In this document: piece by piece, positions 13,746 to 25,804 of the stretch
Numbering within the stretch: position 1 is the stretch's first letter
How the letters are laid out: every line of letters begins with the position of its first letter
From: Antitrichia curtipendula
Lineage: Eukaryota; Streptophyta; Bryopsida; Hypnales; Leucodontaceae
Assembly: GCA_951230915.1 (NCBI GenBank)
Contig: OX579635.1
Location: 28,458,001-28,522,000 of the forward strand
Length of the DNA: 64,000 nt
Reading direction: 5' to 3'
Position numbers and translations under genes: made by a program
The notes under the pieces: model-generated
The model's database searches: none
The model's input: only the letters and a program-made list of their open reading frames with translations
What the model was told of the DNA's origin: nothing

Positions 13746-14231
13746 TGAGCCTGAAGTCTACAAATTTGAATTTTGGAGAAATTTCTAATTTTTTGTAATT
13801 AAAAAGGAAAAAAATTTGAGGTTTTGTTAGCAAAGTTTTTTTTTGAAAATATGTCCTATTGCCATGGGACCCATGACCGTGGATTTAAAAGCCTAAAAAG
13901 TTGGTGCTATTGCAGACTCAAATTTTATATCCAAGTTTAATGGTTTAAATCACATCTTCAGAGTCTGTCTTAGAATAGGCTTATAAAGTGAAAGTACAAA
14001 TAGTTAATCCAAAAGGAATTCTAAAATTGACAAAAAGACAAATACAATGAAAATATCAAAAAGAATTCAACATCCTACAGATAATAAAATATTTTGTCAT
14101 TGCAAAAAAGAATAGATATTGAAATATGAGTATAATAATCTGCATATATAAAAATTTTGAAGATAAAATATTGGTACTATAGATGTATTTCATATCATGC
14201 TAATACTAGTCAACTAACTTGTTCATTAACT

Positions 14232-17200
14232 TCACTCGCATGTCTTGATGATTCCGGCAGCAACGAACACTTGTTTAACTTCATTCGAACTCAAGGTAGG
14301 AGCGTGGATGAATGTGTCTGTCTTGTAATTCAATTTGCAAAAGTAACAAAAGATGTAATAAAGATGCTTGCAGTTTATGTACATACCACGCTTTCCAATG
14401 GAAGTTCCATTCATACCTCCATAATGAGGACATGTACAAGATGGAAAATTTGAAAGCGTGATATTATAAACCTTTTGATTAGGTTCAGTACCAGACAGAA
14501 GTGTAATAATGGCACCAAGTCCAGGGTAAGGAAGGAAGTTTACTCCAGTGATACTTGCTGTAACATTCCTTGCACTCTCCCACTGATTGCGGTGATTTTT
14601 GGTGGGGGCCTTACTGCTCCGACGAACTTGCTTGCCATTCCGAATAGAAGGAATTCTTTCAGCATGTGCTGGTCGAGGATGAGTCCACAACATGGGCTCA
14701 AATATTCTAGATGAGGTAAATAGCCGTCGAGGTGACATCGGAATGCTAGATTGCAAGCGAAACCCAACTTCTTCAAACTCTATAATTTCGGTACGACTAA
14801 GATTTGTACCAATAAGAACAGGCCAAATCTCAGGGATCTCAGGTCGAGTAAGAACATGGGAACGCTTAGATCCCATGACGCATCGTGCAATTTGGTCTGC
14901 ACAAAACCAGAAATCCTCAGTTTGAACTGCTGTGCCCTTATACTCACGCTTTTGTCCTCTATAAGTAGGGGCAGCAGTGGATATTCCATGCCTAACAATC
15001 AATAGCTTGCATTTGGCTTGTGTATACTTTTGAATGGCATGACACTGTTTCCTTGACTTGTGAGAAAGTCTCGCTATATGCCATTCTGATGTATCGCAAT
15101 CAGTTTCCATGACAGATTGGATATGGGATAAAACCGTATTAGTTTCTACAACTGCAGACCCAAGTTGCACTCTACCAGTAGCTGATCTAATTTAAACCCG
15201 AGGATGAGAGAAGTTTACTTTGTCAGGGCGATGAGAATCACCCTCAAAACCAATTGGAAGATCTAATTTCCTTTTGCTAGACCCAAATACTTCTTCACCC
15301 TCCAAATGCGGAATTCGAGTGCAAACGTCTTCAGCTCCAGGCATCTCACTAAGTGCGTCTGCGATTTTTTTCCCATCTCCAGATGCCATAGCCCTCTTCA
15401 ATTTCAAATCTTCTTTAGAGGGGCCTTTTCCGGAAGGGCCCCCACAAAGATAAGCTCTGTAGTTGGTCATTTGCATGAAGGCTTGAACCCAGTCATCACA
15501 TGTGGCAATGAACAAATCAGATCCACGCTTTCCTGAAGCTTGCATCCATTTGTTGTGCATAGTTTCTGCAAGATTGCATGTTGGAATATCTGCTAATTTT
15601 TCTGTTGTCAATTTCTGCAAATATATTGAATGAAGTCATTATTTAAAACATTGAAGATGTAGAATAAAAACTAGAAAACCAAATTATGAAAGTAGAGATC
15701 ATACCGTATCCATGAATGCGCCCCATTGACGATATCGAAAGTGCCAAAATGCTAGCCAGTCCTCAAGTTCACGGATAGCTGGTTCTGATGCAGCTCCAGA
15801 AGAATACCACCAAGCTTTAATTTCTAAATACATCTTCTTTGCCTCAGCCATTGACGTTGCATCCTTATACTGCCTGCAGAGTCGGATATGCTGTTTTTGG
15901 AACTCTTTGGAGATTAGTTTCTCTGTGTGCTTGTGCATGCTTGTCGCCCAATGGAACAAACAAGTCCTTTCACGATCCACCATTTGAACAGATGGATCCC
16001 CTGACCCATACACAATGCGAATAGCATTGAAGTTGGCTTGAGCGCTATCACACATAAATCCCTTGAAGTTAGGATTTGACACTCCATTTTTGACCATGAC
16101 CCTATTCAAACAATGCCAAAAAATGATCTGGCCTTCGGTGCCCTCAGTCTGCATATCACATACAGCTATGGTCATGACTTTACAATAAGTGGCATCATAG
16201 ACGTGACAAGCAATAATCGTCCATAATTTCACTCTCTTGACATGATCGAACATGATAAAACAGTTTTCAAGGTTGCCGCCTGGTTGCATCCGTTGCACGA
16301 GATCCACTCCACTTCCAGGTCCATTCACAAGCATCTTGAATAAATAGACCTTATCTTGTCCTTGTCCTGGAAATACACTATCGTGGATGTACTCCATTTT
16401 GGCACGTCCCTTCATGTCAAGAATTCGATCAATCTCGCCTGCACCTTTATTGTTGTTCCGAAAGGAGGAAACAATGTTGCGCACATTGGGTGAGCTAAGG
16501 AGCTTGAACTTATCCATGACATTCTCTAACGCATCACCATGAAGCATCTCCTTTGGTCGAGGCCCATCGTGAATAAGAAACGTGTCAAGGAATTCCTTGC
16601 TTGCTGCCAAGGTAATGGCAGAAGTTTTGACTGTTGGAGTCTTAGCTACCTCGTTAGCAATTAGACTAGTTATTGCTTCAAGAGACTCTCTACATTGACC
16701 ATCAGAAACAGGATGTGAATGAACACCCAAATGGATGCATGCACGTGACAATTCTCCAGTTCTAAGTACATAATAAATTCTCGAGTTACATAGACTGAGA
16801 CAAACAGGAGGTTGTCTACAAACTTTACAGAGCACGATAAAGTCAGGAGGAGGAATCTGACCTACGTTAAAAGGATGTTTGGTGGTCCCAATCCACTGAG
16901 ATTCATTGCTTTTCAGAGCTCGTGTGCGGTAGTCACAGTTTGTATTTTCACAGATCAAGTGCCCAACACAATGCGATTTTTTAAACTTCAAACCTAAGTC
17001 ATTATGGATGTTTGATGTCATGGTGCGACACCATGTATGACCATCATATCGCTTGTCCATACCTTCCATGCCTCTAGCCCCACATGTGGAACCACGAGAA
17101 GGTGGTAGCACAAAAAGAACATTACCATCAAATCTAGTCGGGAGAAACTGAACTTTGTGGTAGTCCATGGCATCAAAATCAATTTGGGCAAGTTCGTTTC

Positions 17201-17846
17201 GTGAACCAGGCACTGAAGACAATTTGCGAAGGCATTCTAATACGGTTAAAGAATCGCGATGATTGGGGGGGAGAGGAGGACGAGAAAATCCAGACGATGC
17301 TGGACTACTAAGTGTACTATGGAAGATAGTAGGAATGGATGAATCTACCATACGTGGGAAATGAACATTCAAAGAAGAAGGTTGGCAAACTTTAATCGGC
17401 ATTTGACCTTCAGAATCGCTAGACAACTCAATGACAGGTTCTATAGACTCACGCTTGATATTGAACACAATTGTGTTCTCGGAGCATCCACTGCCTAGGG
17501 ACTCCACTTTTACAAGATGTGGTAATGGGTGTTGTCCCTTTGACTTATCAGAAGTAAGTGTCAATCCTTCAGTTGAAGGTGGTAAGAGCCCCGACAGGAG
17601 ACCATAAACTCTATAGCGTCCAGCAGGAAGAAGCCAGTAGAATCCTTCATGATCAGTACACCTTGATTGTAAGATAGACCCCGTAACAACACCGTCATCT
17701 CCTTGGAGTTCTTCCTCCACAATAATAGAAGAAGGGGTGAATCCAAACCGGACATGAAGAAGATGGGCAAGCACACGAACAATACCTTGACTGTCCAGTG
17801 GTAGAAAAAATGGGACATCATGACCTTTAGCAACAATACTAGCCAT
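14232..17846 (-). CDS. MULE-type transposase, GCM-like finger + DDE + SWIM (one in-frame stop)
   Basis: Exon 1 is 17846-15705 and exon 2 is 15614-14232 (donor ACG|GTATGA, acceptor TTTGCAG, phase 0), giving about 1,174 codons. Residues about 270-383 form a Cys/His finger resembling WRKY-GCM1: a Cys pair at 293/299, C304, then CKVC, and a final HSHP. The catalytic core follows: FDHVKR with D534, GFMCDSAQANFNAIR with D600, and CLFHW at 629-633, the C2H signature of MULE transposases. Exon 2 has CNLAETMHNKW and a SWIM finger, CTC then NCKH (about 14357-14445). A TAA at 15192-15194 interrupts exon 2 at codon 855, yet the same frame continues for 320 codons and includes the SWIM finger. MULE transposases cut and join element ends in the nucleus. 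It is divergent from the methyltransferase gene. The superfamily is confident; the exact family is not. Confidence 0.8.
15192..15194 (-). other. In-frame stop (TAA) inside transposase exon 2
   Basis: On the minus strand the reading is CCTCGGGTTTAAATTAGATC. Without the TAA, the open frame runs from 15614 to 14232. No intron of plausible length could remove it. Confidence 0.75.
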
Positions 17847-18497
17847 AGCGAAGCATTAAAAAAATGGGAAGAGAGACGAAGAATGAAGAAGTAAGCAATG
17901 ATGTTTACGAGTGTAAAGGGCGTGAATTTAAAAGGAACAATAATAGAGTTGTTCAAACTGAATGAAATTTTTTTCATGGATGTACTAAATTTGAAATTGG
18001 ATTGATAATTTGAATGGTCATGAATAAATACCGTATCAAGATTTGATATAGAAGAGGTAGGTGAAATGGAGTTGGGTAAGACGGCGTATTGTATGGTATC
18101 AATTAGCACATCACCAGTAATAAATGGATTACAATATGAAAGATATCAATATGAATTAAATCAAGTTGGCAATGTTAAAATTGTCACTGACAATAGACGT
18201 CAAGACGTCAAGCAGTAGAGTTGATGGCGACGTAGGACACGTTTACAATTATAATAATATATTTAGTGGCCGGTCGAGAATATTGTAATCGATGATGATG
18301 AGTAGCAAATAGAAGTAGCCGTTATGTAGTCATGAAATGAACTTATATCCTTGTAGGAAGAAGTTGTTGAAGTCTCATCGAATATAAAAGTTTGTAGGAC
18401 ATGAGGAAGTAGTAGATAGAAATGTAAGTTCAGAAGAGGGTGTGATGTAGTATGGTAGATGTTGATATTGTAATGCCTTGATAGTTGATTATTTCAG
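17847..18497. promoter_or_regulatory. Divergent promoter region between the two transposon genes
   Basis: These 651 bases separate the start codons of the transposase (-) and ParB-methyltransferase (+) genes, so both promoters must lie here or start within it. TTATTTCAG immediately precedes the + strand ATG at 18498, so a 5' UTR intron could end there. No defined box is claimed. Confidence 0.5.
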
Positions 18498-21400
18498 ATG
18501 CAGGAGGAATTGCTTCCTCCATTGTTAGTGTTGGACAGTGAAGTTCCACAGAGGAAGAAGAAGAGGAGAAGTAGCTTTCGTTATTCGAGTAAGAAGCAAT
18601 TGTTAAGGGCTAGAATGATTAGACGATTGTCCCGAATTAGTACAGCTGATTTGTCAAGCTCAACGAGGAATTTGACTTATGGAGATATAAGTCCATGTGA
18701 AGCAATAGGAGAGGATATTGTAGAAGTTGGGTGTACATCTTGTGAAGCTCAACCAGAGATTGTATGTAGCTATAGTGATTGTGATGAACACATTGATGAA
18801 GAAGAAGAAAATGAAGACAGGGGAGAAGGACATCAACAACAACAGCATGAGCACTTTTTACTTCCAACGCTAGAGTTGGAGATGGAGCTTGAAGTTACAA
18901 ACAGAATGGTACGTAAATAATTTTTCCAAGCAATGCTAAATGAGAAAGTATGTGAAAATTTTAGCGAGCCAGATTTCTAGGAACTTGACATGATTTTGTA
19001 CGCGTCGGAATCCCAATTCCAACGGTGTATAGCACGGAAAAAACGGATGCATATTGAGTATTTTACGGCCTAAAAACTAAAATGGCATCTTGGAATCTGG
19101 CTTGAAATCTTCAAAATCCGTTGATTTTGAGGCCAAATCCAGCCTTTTGATTTTCAGCAGTTATTGGCGAATTTTGTAAAATCGCTCGAGTGTCCAAAAA
19201 ATTTGAAAAAAATCAGAGTAATTCTGACCTGAAGAATCTACAAGTACAAAAAAATTTGGCTTAAAATTTTGAAAATTGAAAAAATTCTTTGCATGATTCC
19301 TTTGAGATACATCTACCAATTTTATACTTGTTTTGTTTTTTGTTTTTTTTGGACACTTGCTTTCACCTAAACCTTGTGGTTTCTTCGCACATTGTCTTTG
19401 AACTTTGAAGGTACCGGAGGAAGAAACTTTCACGATGGAGGAAGGGGAGGCTGCAGGAGAGGCTGCTGCGGGAGATGCGGCGGTTTTGGAGCGTGGACAT
19501 GAGCATGGAGAAATGACGATCCAGGAAGAAAAGAGGACAGCAAGTACGCCGAATGAAGCCAATCCAGGTGCGTGGCTAATTTTTTTGCCCTCTCTAAACC
19601 CCAACCGTTGACGGCTGCACTTTTTCAGATCCTATTTTGCGTTCAATATCGCCTCTCTAATGGACAGCCGTTGACGGCTACGCTTTTCTGCATTCCAGTT
19701 TAGAACTTTGTGAGCCTTCCTAGACCCCAGCCGTTAACGGCTGCGCTTTTTTCGGCTCTTTTCTTCCTCTCTAATGAACAGCCTTGAACGGACACAATTT
19801 TCGGAATTCTAATTTCAGAATCAAGGTGCTACAATTTCGTGAGCCTTCCTAGACCCCAGCCGTTGACGGCTACACTTTTGAGACATACATTTCCTTCTAC
19901 GAAACATTAGGGATTTAGGCTAATGCTGAATTCTTTTGGCTCTATACAACATTAGGGATTTGATCAAATGCTGAAATCTTTGTGACCTTGGGCCGTAGCC
20001 GTTAATGGCCATGCTTCTAGAGACATAAATTGCTTGTCAAAATATACTACATTGCTATGTTTGTCTAAAGCTAAATTTTTTAGACACTTCTTAGACCCCA
20101 GCCGTTGACGGCCACACTTTTTGAGACATATATTCTTTTATGAATGTATGCTATGTTCCTCAATGCTTATCAAAATCTGAAATTTTCTAGGAAACCTTAG
20201 ACCTCAGCCGTTGACGGCTACACTTTTTGAGACACACATTTGCTTATGAATGTATGCTATGTTCCTCAATGCTTATCAAAATCTGAAATTTTCTAGGAAA
20301 CCTTAGACCCCAGCCGTTGACGGCCACACTTTTTGAGACACACATTTGCTTATGAATGTATGCTATCTATGTCATTTTATGCTGAAAATTCTTGGGCCTC
20401 CACCAAAACTTCTTCTAATCTTTATGTATACATTGTTTTGGGGATGCCGGCAGAAGGAGATCCACAAGCACCAAGAGTCAATGCTATACTTGAGCCTCTT
20501 TCTCAAAATCAACTTGAGTTAGAGTTGCATGGATTTTTGAAGAAGGAGACTGTGAATACTTCTTCTCGTCTTGAGCGCTTGAGGTATCAACCACGAGCTA
20601 AATCAAAGATCAACATTCTTTTATGCCGTATGATATCTCTACCAGTGGTGAGGCCTTTCTTGAAGAATGATGTCATGAATTTAGCTGCACACTTTGTTAC
20701 TTGTGGTTATATGGAAGGAAATGGCGTTTTCTATGTTGCCTTGGAGAACAATGAAGGGAAGACAGTGGATGTCACGGATGACATTATCAAAACCTGAAGT
20801 CCAAATTGGCTGAGAGCAAATGCTGTATTTGAGAGAGAATTGCAAAACGATGAAGATCTCAAAGTTTTCTCTGGCAAGATGTTCATGGTATGGGATGGAA
20901 ACCATCGTTTGCAAGCATGGTTACCTCTTATCAACCGAGATCATACGGACGACTTTCAATTGCATTATGCGGTTGAAAGTATCATTTTGGAAGTCAAAGG
21001 GGATGTTGCAACTACATTGACAGCATTACATGAAGTCAATTGGTATTTCCTTATCATCCTTGATGAATTTCCATTTTTTTCAAGTCTTCCGTTTTCAATG
21101 TTTGTTCACTTTGAATCATTATGTCCTACCTTCTTTTAATTGAATGTTTAATTTATATGATTTAATATAGTAAATTTTGTTTTGGCAGGCGAAACCAGAA
21201 GTCCCATGTTTCCATAAATCTTGTTCACAAGCTCTATCGCATTCATAATATTGCCGGGCAGCCACTGTCGTATTTTGAGAAACTTGTTTCTAAGGAGGAT
21301 CTTGCTGCAGCTGAAGCCAAGCAAAAATCAAACCACAAGACTTGGTTCACTCTAACTATTGAGGCTCTAAATGGAGTCTTGTACCAGGTTTACTTCTTTA

Positions 21401-24400
21401 TTTCCTTTTCTACTTTTCATATTTTCTTGAATGTTTAGGCTTCTTGACATTAGTTCTTCTTTTTAATTTGATTTCATATCCCTTGTTCTCCTATGCAAAA
21501 CATTTGTTCTCATGAACATTTATGTTTATTTTTAAATTTTCTTTACGTTGTGGAGTAAGAGTTGGGGGATGCTGCTGCTGCTGCTCAAAGAAAATTCTAT
21601 GAAAAGTATCCCGATTCCGCGGATTGGACTTCAACTGCAGTTTCTGAGTGGGTCTCCAAAGCTATTGATAAGGTCAAGGTGGCTTCTCATTCCGAATTGA
21701 AGAAGCAGCTTCCCATTGCAGATCCAAAACATACGATTGCATTTTTGGAGCAAGTCAAGCTTCACTATGAAACTCATGACAACAATCCGGAGATGACCCA
21801 AGAGAAACTTTGGATGTTGGCAACTTCAGCAATGGATACTTCCATGAAGATCAAGTGGCTTGAGAGATGGAACAAGTCTCCTTCTCTTCGTGAGGCTCTC
21901 AAGTTCCCTAAACTAAAATTCAGTGACCTTGAATTTCCAGAGTGGCTTCATAAAGCTACATGGTGGGCTCAAGTAAGTACTTATCTTTCTTTCCTATAGT
22001 TTTAGTATTAATTCTAACACCATATTCATTACATATTTGTTATTTCCAATCTCTGATTTCAAATACTGTTCAGGTCCAGTCCACCTGATCTGCACCAGAG
22101 TTTGAGAAACTGGAATGTTGAAGTGATGATAACTTACTCAGATTTTGTCCAAACTGGGCATATAAATTGTTTTTTGACATCTACCGAATCTGTAGATGTC
22201 AAAAAACACCTTATATGCCCAGTTTGGACAAAATCTGAGTAAGTTATCATCACTTCAACATTCCAGTTTCTCAAACTCTGGTGCAGATCAGGTGGACTGG
22301 ACCTTAACAGTATTTTCTCAAATTCACTAAAGTCTTTCATTACAATGAATATGGTGTATTCTTTGAACCTTGTGGATCAATCAAAACATTCTTCTAATTT
22401 ACAATTTATGTGCATGGCAGTTGGCTATTGAGACCGAAAAACTCTTCAATGCTACAGTGGCTGATTTGGACGTATCTATTAACTATCTTCCTGATGGTAT
22501 GGATCCTTTGCCTACCATTTTTGATTATGTGGAGACTATGCGCATATTGTTGTGGGATACTGCATTTTTCCGTGAGTTTGCTGTGGATAAGGGGGTTCAC
22601 AAGAATAATAAGATAGAGAAGCAACTCAACTTCAAGTCAGCCATGCAAAGGGTGCTTTATAGATACTTCAAGTATGTCCTCTTCCCTGCCAAAGCCATTT
22701 CCAAGACTCCCACTTTCTTTGCCAATTATTTGGACAAAGAAAGTGAAGAGTATATGTTCACAGAGGGGATCATGGCATCTTGGGATCCCATACATTGGGA
22801 AAAATGTAGGTGGTATTTGGATTGTCCCCTCAAAAGACCACCAACTTTTGATATTGTCCTTCGAGATTCTATTGAGCCCGCCTTCAAGGGTACAGCTATA
22901 GATGTTCCTAAGAAAGCAGATAAGGAGGCAACCAAGAAGACCAGGAAGACTAGGTTAAAGAAGTTGGTGGTTGAACTTGATGATTCCAGTGAAGATGTAC
23001 TAGTTCAAGACACTATCAAGAGCCTTGTGGTTACTGGACCTTCATCTTCGAATGTTGAAGCTACACTCCCTGCTTTAAAGCGCCAGAAGACGTCTTCTAC
23101 TCCCGTGGTTTTAGTACCAACCTCCTCTCCTATTTTTGAGCTACCTCCCAAGCTTAAAGGTATGAGGAGTACATTGGCTCCTTTGTCTATCAATCATACA
23201 TCTTCTGATCTAATCTTGAACGATTCTTTTGTTAGAATCATTGAAGAAAAAAAGAAGAATGGTACATTTGGAGTACCATATGAGAACATTGTGGCTTTTC
23301 TCTCAAAGGTTAGTTTATTTGTTTTATTTCCATCTCATTTTGATTGTTATGTAATCTTACATATTCTACATCATTTACATCTTTTCATTTTTGTTCTTCT
23401 TTGACATTGACATCTTCTATTATGAATTAACATTTTTGAAATTTATCTTTACAGGTTGGTGAAGGTAGAGAGTTCTTTTTTGATGGCAAAATCCAAAAGA
23501 GACCAGCTGTAGACCTCATCATTGCAGAATATCCAGATGGTCTTCCAATTCCAGGGGTTTCAAATCCATCATCTGAAATTCCTCATTGGAATGCTAGCAT
23601 TCCAAGTTTCCTCCAAGTAATGATGGCATTCTCTCTTACCTATCTTCATGATGATGGAGCATTTCTTCTATTTTATCCTGACAGTTCCACAGTGAAGAGA
23701 GAAGTGGCTGGATTCTTCAAGAACTACAAGTTGAAGATCAAGGATGAGTGGACTATCATAAATTGCTTACATTTGGCCAATCCTATGAATCCATCCAAAT
23801 TTGTAAGTACTACTTTCAATCTTTTGTTTTTAGCTTTGATTCACTTGTAGATGTCATTTATTTTGATTTCAAGTAACACCATATTCGTTATTTCCAATCT
23901 CTGATTTCAAATACTGTTCAGGTCCAGTCCACCTGATCTGCACCAGAGACTGGAAAAATGGAATGTTGAAGTGACGATAACTTACTCAGATTTTGTCCAA
24001 ACTGGGCATATGAGGTGTTTTTTGACATCTACAGATTCTGTAGATGTCAAAAAACACCTCATATGCCTAGTTTGGACAAAATCTGAGTAAGTTATCGTCA
24101 CTTCAACATTCCAATTTTCCAATCTCTGGTGCAGATCAGGTGGACTGGACTTGAACAGTATTTTCTCAAATTCACTGAAGTCTTTTATTATAATGAATTT
24201 TGCGTTTAAATGTACAATCTAACTTGGTTTTAATTTTGATTTGCAGACTTTGAAGTTCAAGGCTTTGTTGTTGGTTCGATCATTTGCCTCTCCCATTGCT
24301 AGGCAACCTCAAGAGCTTCAGATTTCTATTGATCCCTCAATTCCTGAGGTTGATTTAACTACAGATGACGTCCTCTTCAACACTATTACGACGACAACTC

Positions 24401-25175
24401 AATCACGTAGAAAGGAAGATGGCAAGCCATGGAGGGGTGCTAAGGAGAAGTCAAAGGTTTTCATGAAGCTTTTTGTTCATGGCTTGACCCCTACAAGTGG
24501 TATTGTGGCAGACATGACTGCCTCTACAGGTATTGTAATCTATATCATTGAATCATTGTTTTTTGTATTTTCTAATTTGATTTTTCTATCTACCCTTAAA
24601 TTCTAATGTATTTGTAATGTCAATTTATTGTCTTATACAGGTTCTTCCATCAAAGCAGCTCATTCATCTAATCGTCATATTTTAGCATTAGAAAGTGATG
24701 CCAAGCTCTTTGATGAGGTACTGAAGCCATTACAAACACCTACAATCATCTCCAAGGCTCTTGATTCTACTACCTCGGATGATGATATGGAGATTGATGA
24801 TGACTCTCCAATTGAAGATGTCGAACTACTTGACTTATGTGAGTAAGTTTTATTTTTATTTTTCAATAATTTCGATTCAAAGTTTTGTATTTTGAATTTT
24901 AATTTGTTACTATATACTCAAACATATGATTTGTTGTTTGCAGTTGGATGAGTCCATCACCAAGACGCACTTTGCCTTTTTATCAACATCCTGGATTTCT
25001 TAGAAGTCTTTCTTTGAGTCCTTGTGGCCTACCTATTTATGTCGAACATTTAGCATTAGCTTATGTTGATGCTTCATCTGATTCATCTTCAATCTCTTTA
25101 TCACCTCATAGATCTTATGATCCCAGAGTATGTTCTTATTTTGAACTCAGTGCATCTGAGTCAGACGATATTTGA
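18498..25175 (+). CDS. ParB-like domain + N4/N6-type DNA methyltransferase protein (one in-frame stop)
   Basis: Ten exons join in frame: 18498-18908, 19411-19567, 20454-21042, 21189-21387, 21562-21972, 22421-23308, 23455-23802, 24247-24529, 24641-24842 and 24944-25175 (1,239 residues). The N-terminus is basic (QRKKKRR), then acidic. Residues 241-350 look ParB/sulfiredoxin-like: SLPVVRPF, LAAHFVTCGY, then MVWDGNHRLQAW with DGNHR at 337-341. A helical, Lys-rich region follows. The C-terminus resembles permuted beta-class DNA methyltransferases: VDLIIAEYPDG (about 904) where DPPY/SPPY is expected, LHDDGAFLLFYP, then GIVADMTASTGSSIKAA (about 1086) as the SAM-binding motif and NRHILALESD as motif II. 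TGA at 20795-20797 (codon 304) interrupts an open exon, possibly from a TGG Trp codon. ParB-methylase fusions are known in phages and plasmids. Activity is unproven because motif IV is altered. Confidence 0.7.
19600..20340 (+). repeat. Intronic minisatellite of AGCCGTTGACGGCT boxes
   Basis: About nine copies of CAGCCGTTGACGGCTACACTT, some degenerate, start near 19605, 19668, 19728, 19782, 19858, 19995, 20100, 20207 and 20313. The last three repeat with a period near 107 bp, including TGAGACACACATTTGCTTATG. Each core is a near palindrome: AGCCG, TTGA, CGGCT. It lies in intron 2 of the ParB-methyltransferase gene. Confidence 0.85.
20795..20797 (+). other. In-frame stop (TGA) inside ParB-like exon
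   Basis: The exon reads AAA ACC TGA AGT CCA AAT TGG. The same frame is open before and after it, and the DGNHR motif lies 33 codons downstream. A TGG-to-TGA change would explain it. Confidence 0.7.
22072..22304. repeat. 233-bp near-perfect hairpin, copy A
   Basis: Arms of about 113 bases differ at only two or three positions and enclose a loop of about 6 bases at the paired GACATCTAC/GTAGATGTC. It lies in the intron between exons 5 and 6 of the ParB-methyltransferase gene. The flanking intron sequence (TTTCAAATACTGTTC on the left, AACAGTATTTTCTC on the right) is also shared with copy B. Confidence 0.9.
23920..24152. repeat. 233-bp near-perfect hairpin, copy B
   Basis: Second copy of the same hairpin, in the intron between exons 7 and 8. 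It begins AGGTCCAGTCCACCTGATCT and folds at GACATCTACA/TGTAGATGTC. Its flanks match those of copy A for roughly 45 bases on each side, so about 330 bp of intron was duplicated or both introns received the same sequence. Confidence 0.9.
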
Positions 25176-25804
25176 GTTCAATTTCATGCTTTTATATTTG
25201 ATTTCTATTTACTTTTTGTTTAACTAAATCTAACTATGCATGATGTGGCAAATGGCAACAATTCCATTTGATGGCCTTCAACTTCACTTCATGTCCACAT
25301 TGCCTTTGAGCTTGTCTATGCCCAAATTGTCTTGAGCTTATGATTCATTCATTAAATTTACATGAAGGTCAACAATTAAGACTACATTTATCACTTAGTT
25401 ATAAGCTCAAGACCATTGTTCATGCTCTAATGCTTATAAAATTTTGCCTATCATTCAATTTATATTCAATCTCTACAACCCATATTTATTGTCCCTTCTA
25501 TTTTTAAATTGATAAATGTTCCCTTAAAATTTTGGTATTATGTTGCATTGTATTATTTTAATATATATCTTGTACTGAGATATTCTAAACCACTATATAC
25601 ACCTATTTTCATTATGTGTTACATTCAAAAACCTCCTATTTTATAATATTTCATTTTTAAAAAATAGAATGGTTCAATTCTGGGGGGCAAAATCTCATAG
25701 GAATATATTCATTTGTTATTCATTTGGACTATAGATCCTTACATTTATTTCCACGGTCATAGGACTTGAACAAATTTAGGAATACTAAATGGATAAAAAA
25801 ATGG

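Noticed and set aside
13618..13833. Minus-strand open frame across the left transposon end
   Set aside because: It runs across the TIR boxes and outside the element; chance frame.
14475..15005. Plus-strand open frames opposite transposase exon 2
   Set aside because: Antisense shadows of a coding exon.
20795..20797. A tiny intron removing the TGA in the ParB-like exon
   Set aside because: There is no GT-AG pair of plausible intron length around it.
22072..22304. Calling the intronic hairpin a microRNA gene
   Set aside because: The arms are too long and too perfectly paired for a typical precursor, and no small-RNA data are available.
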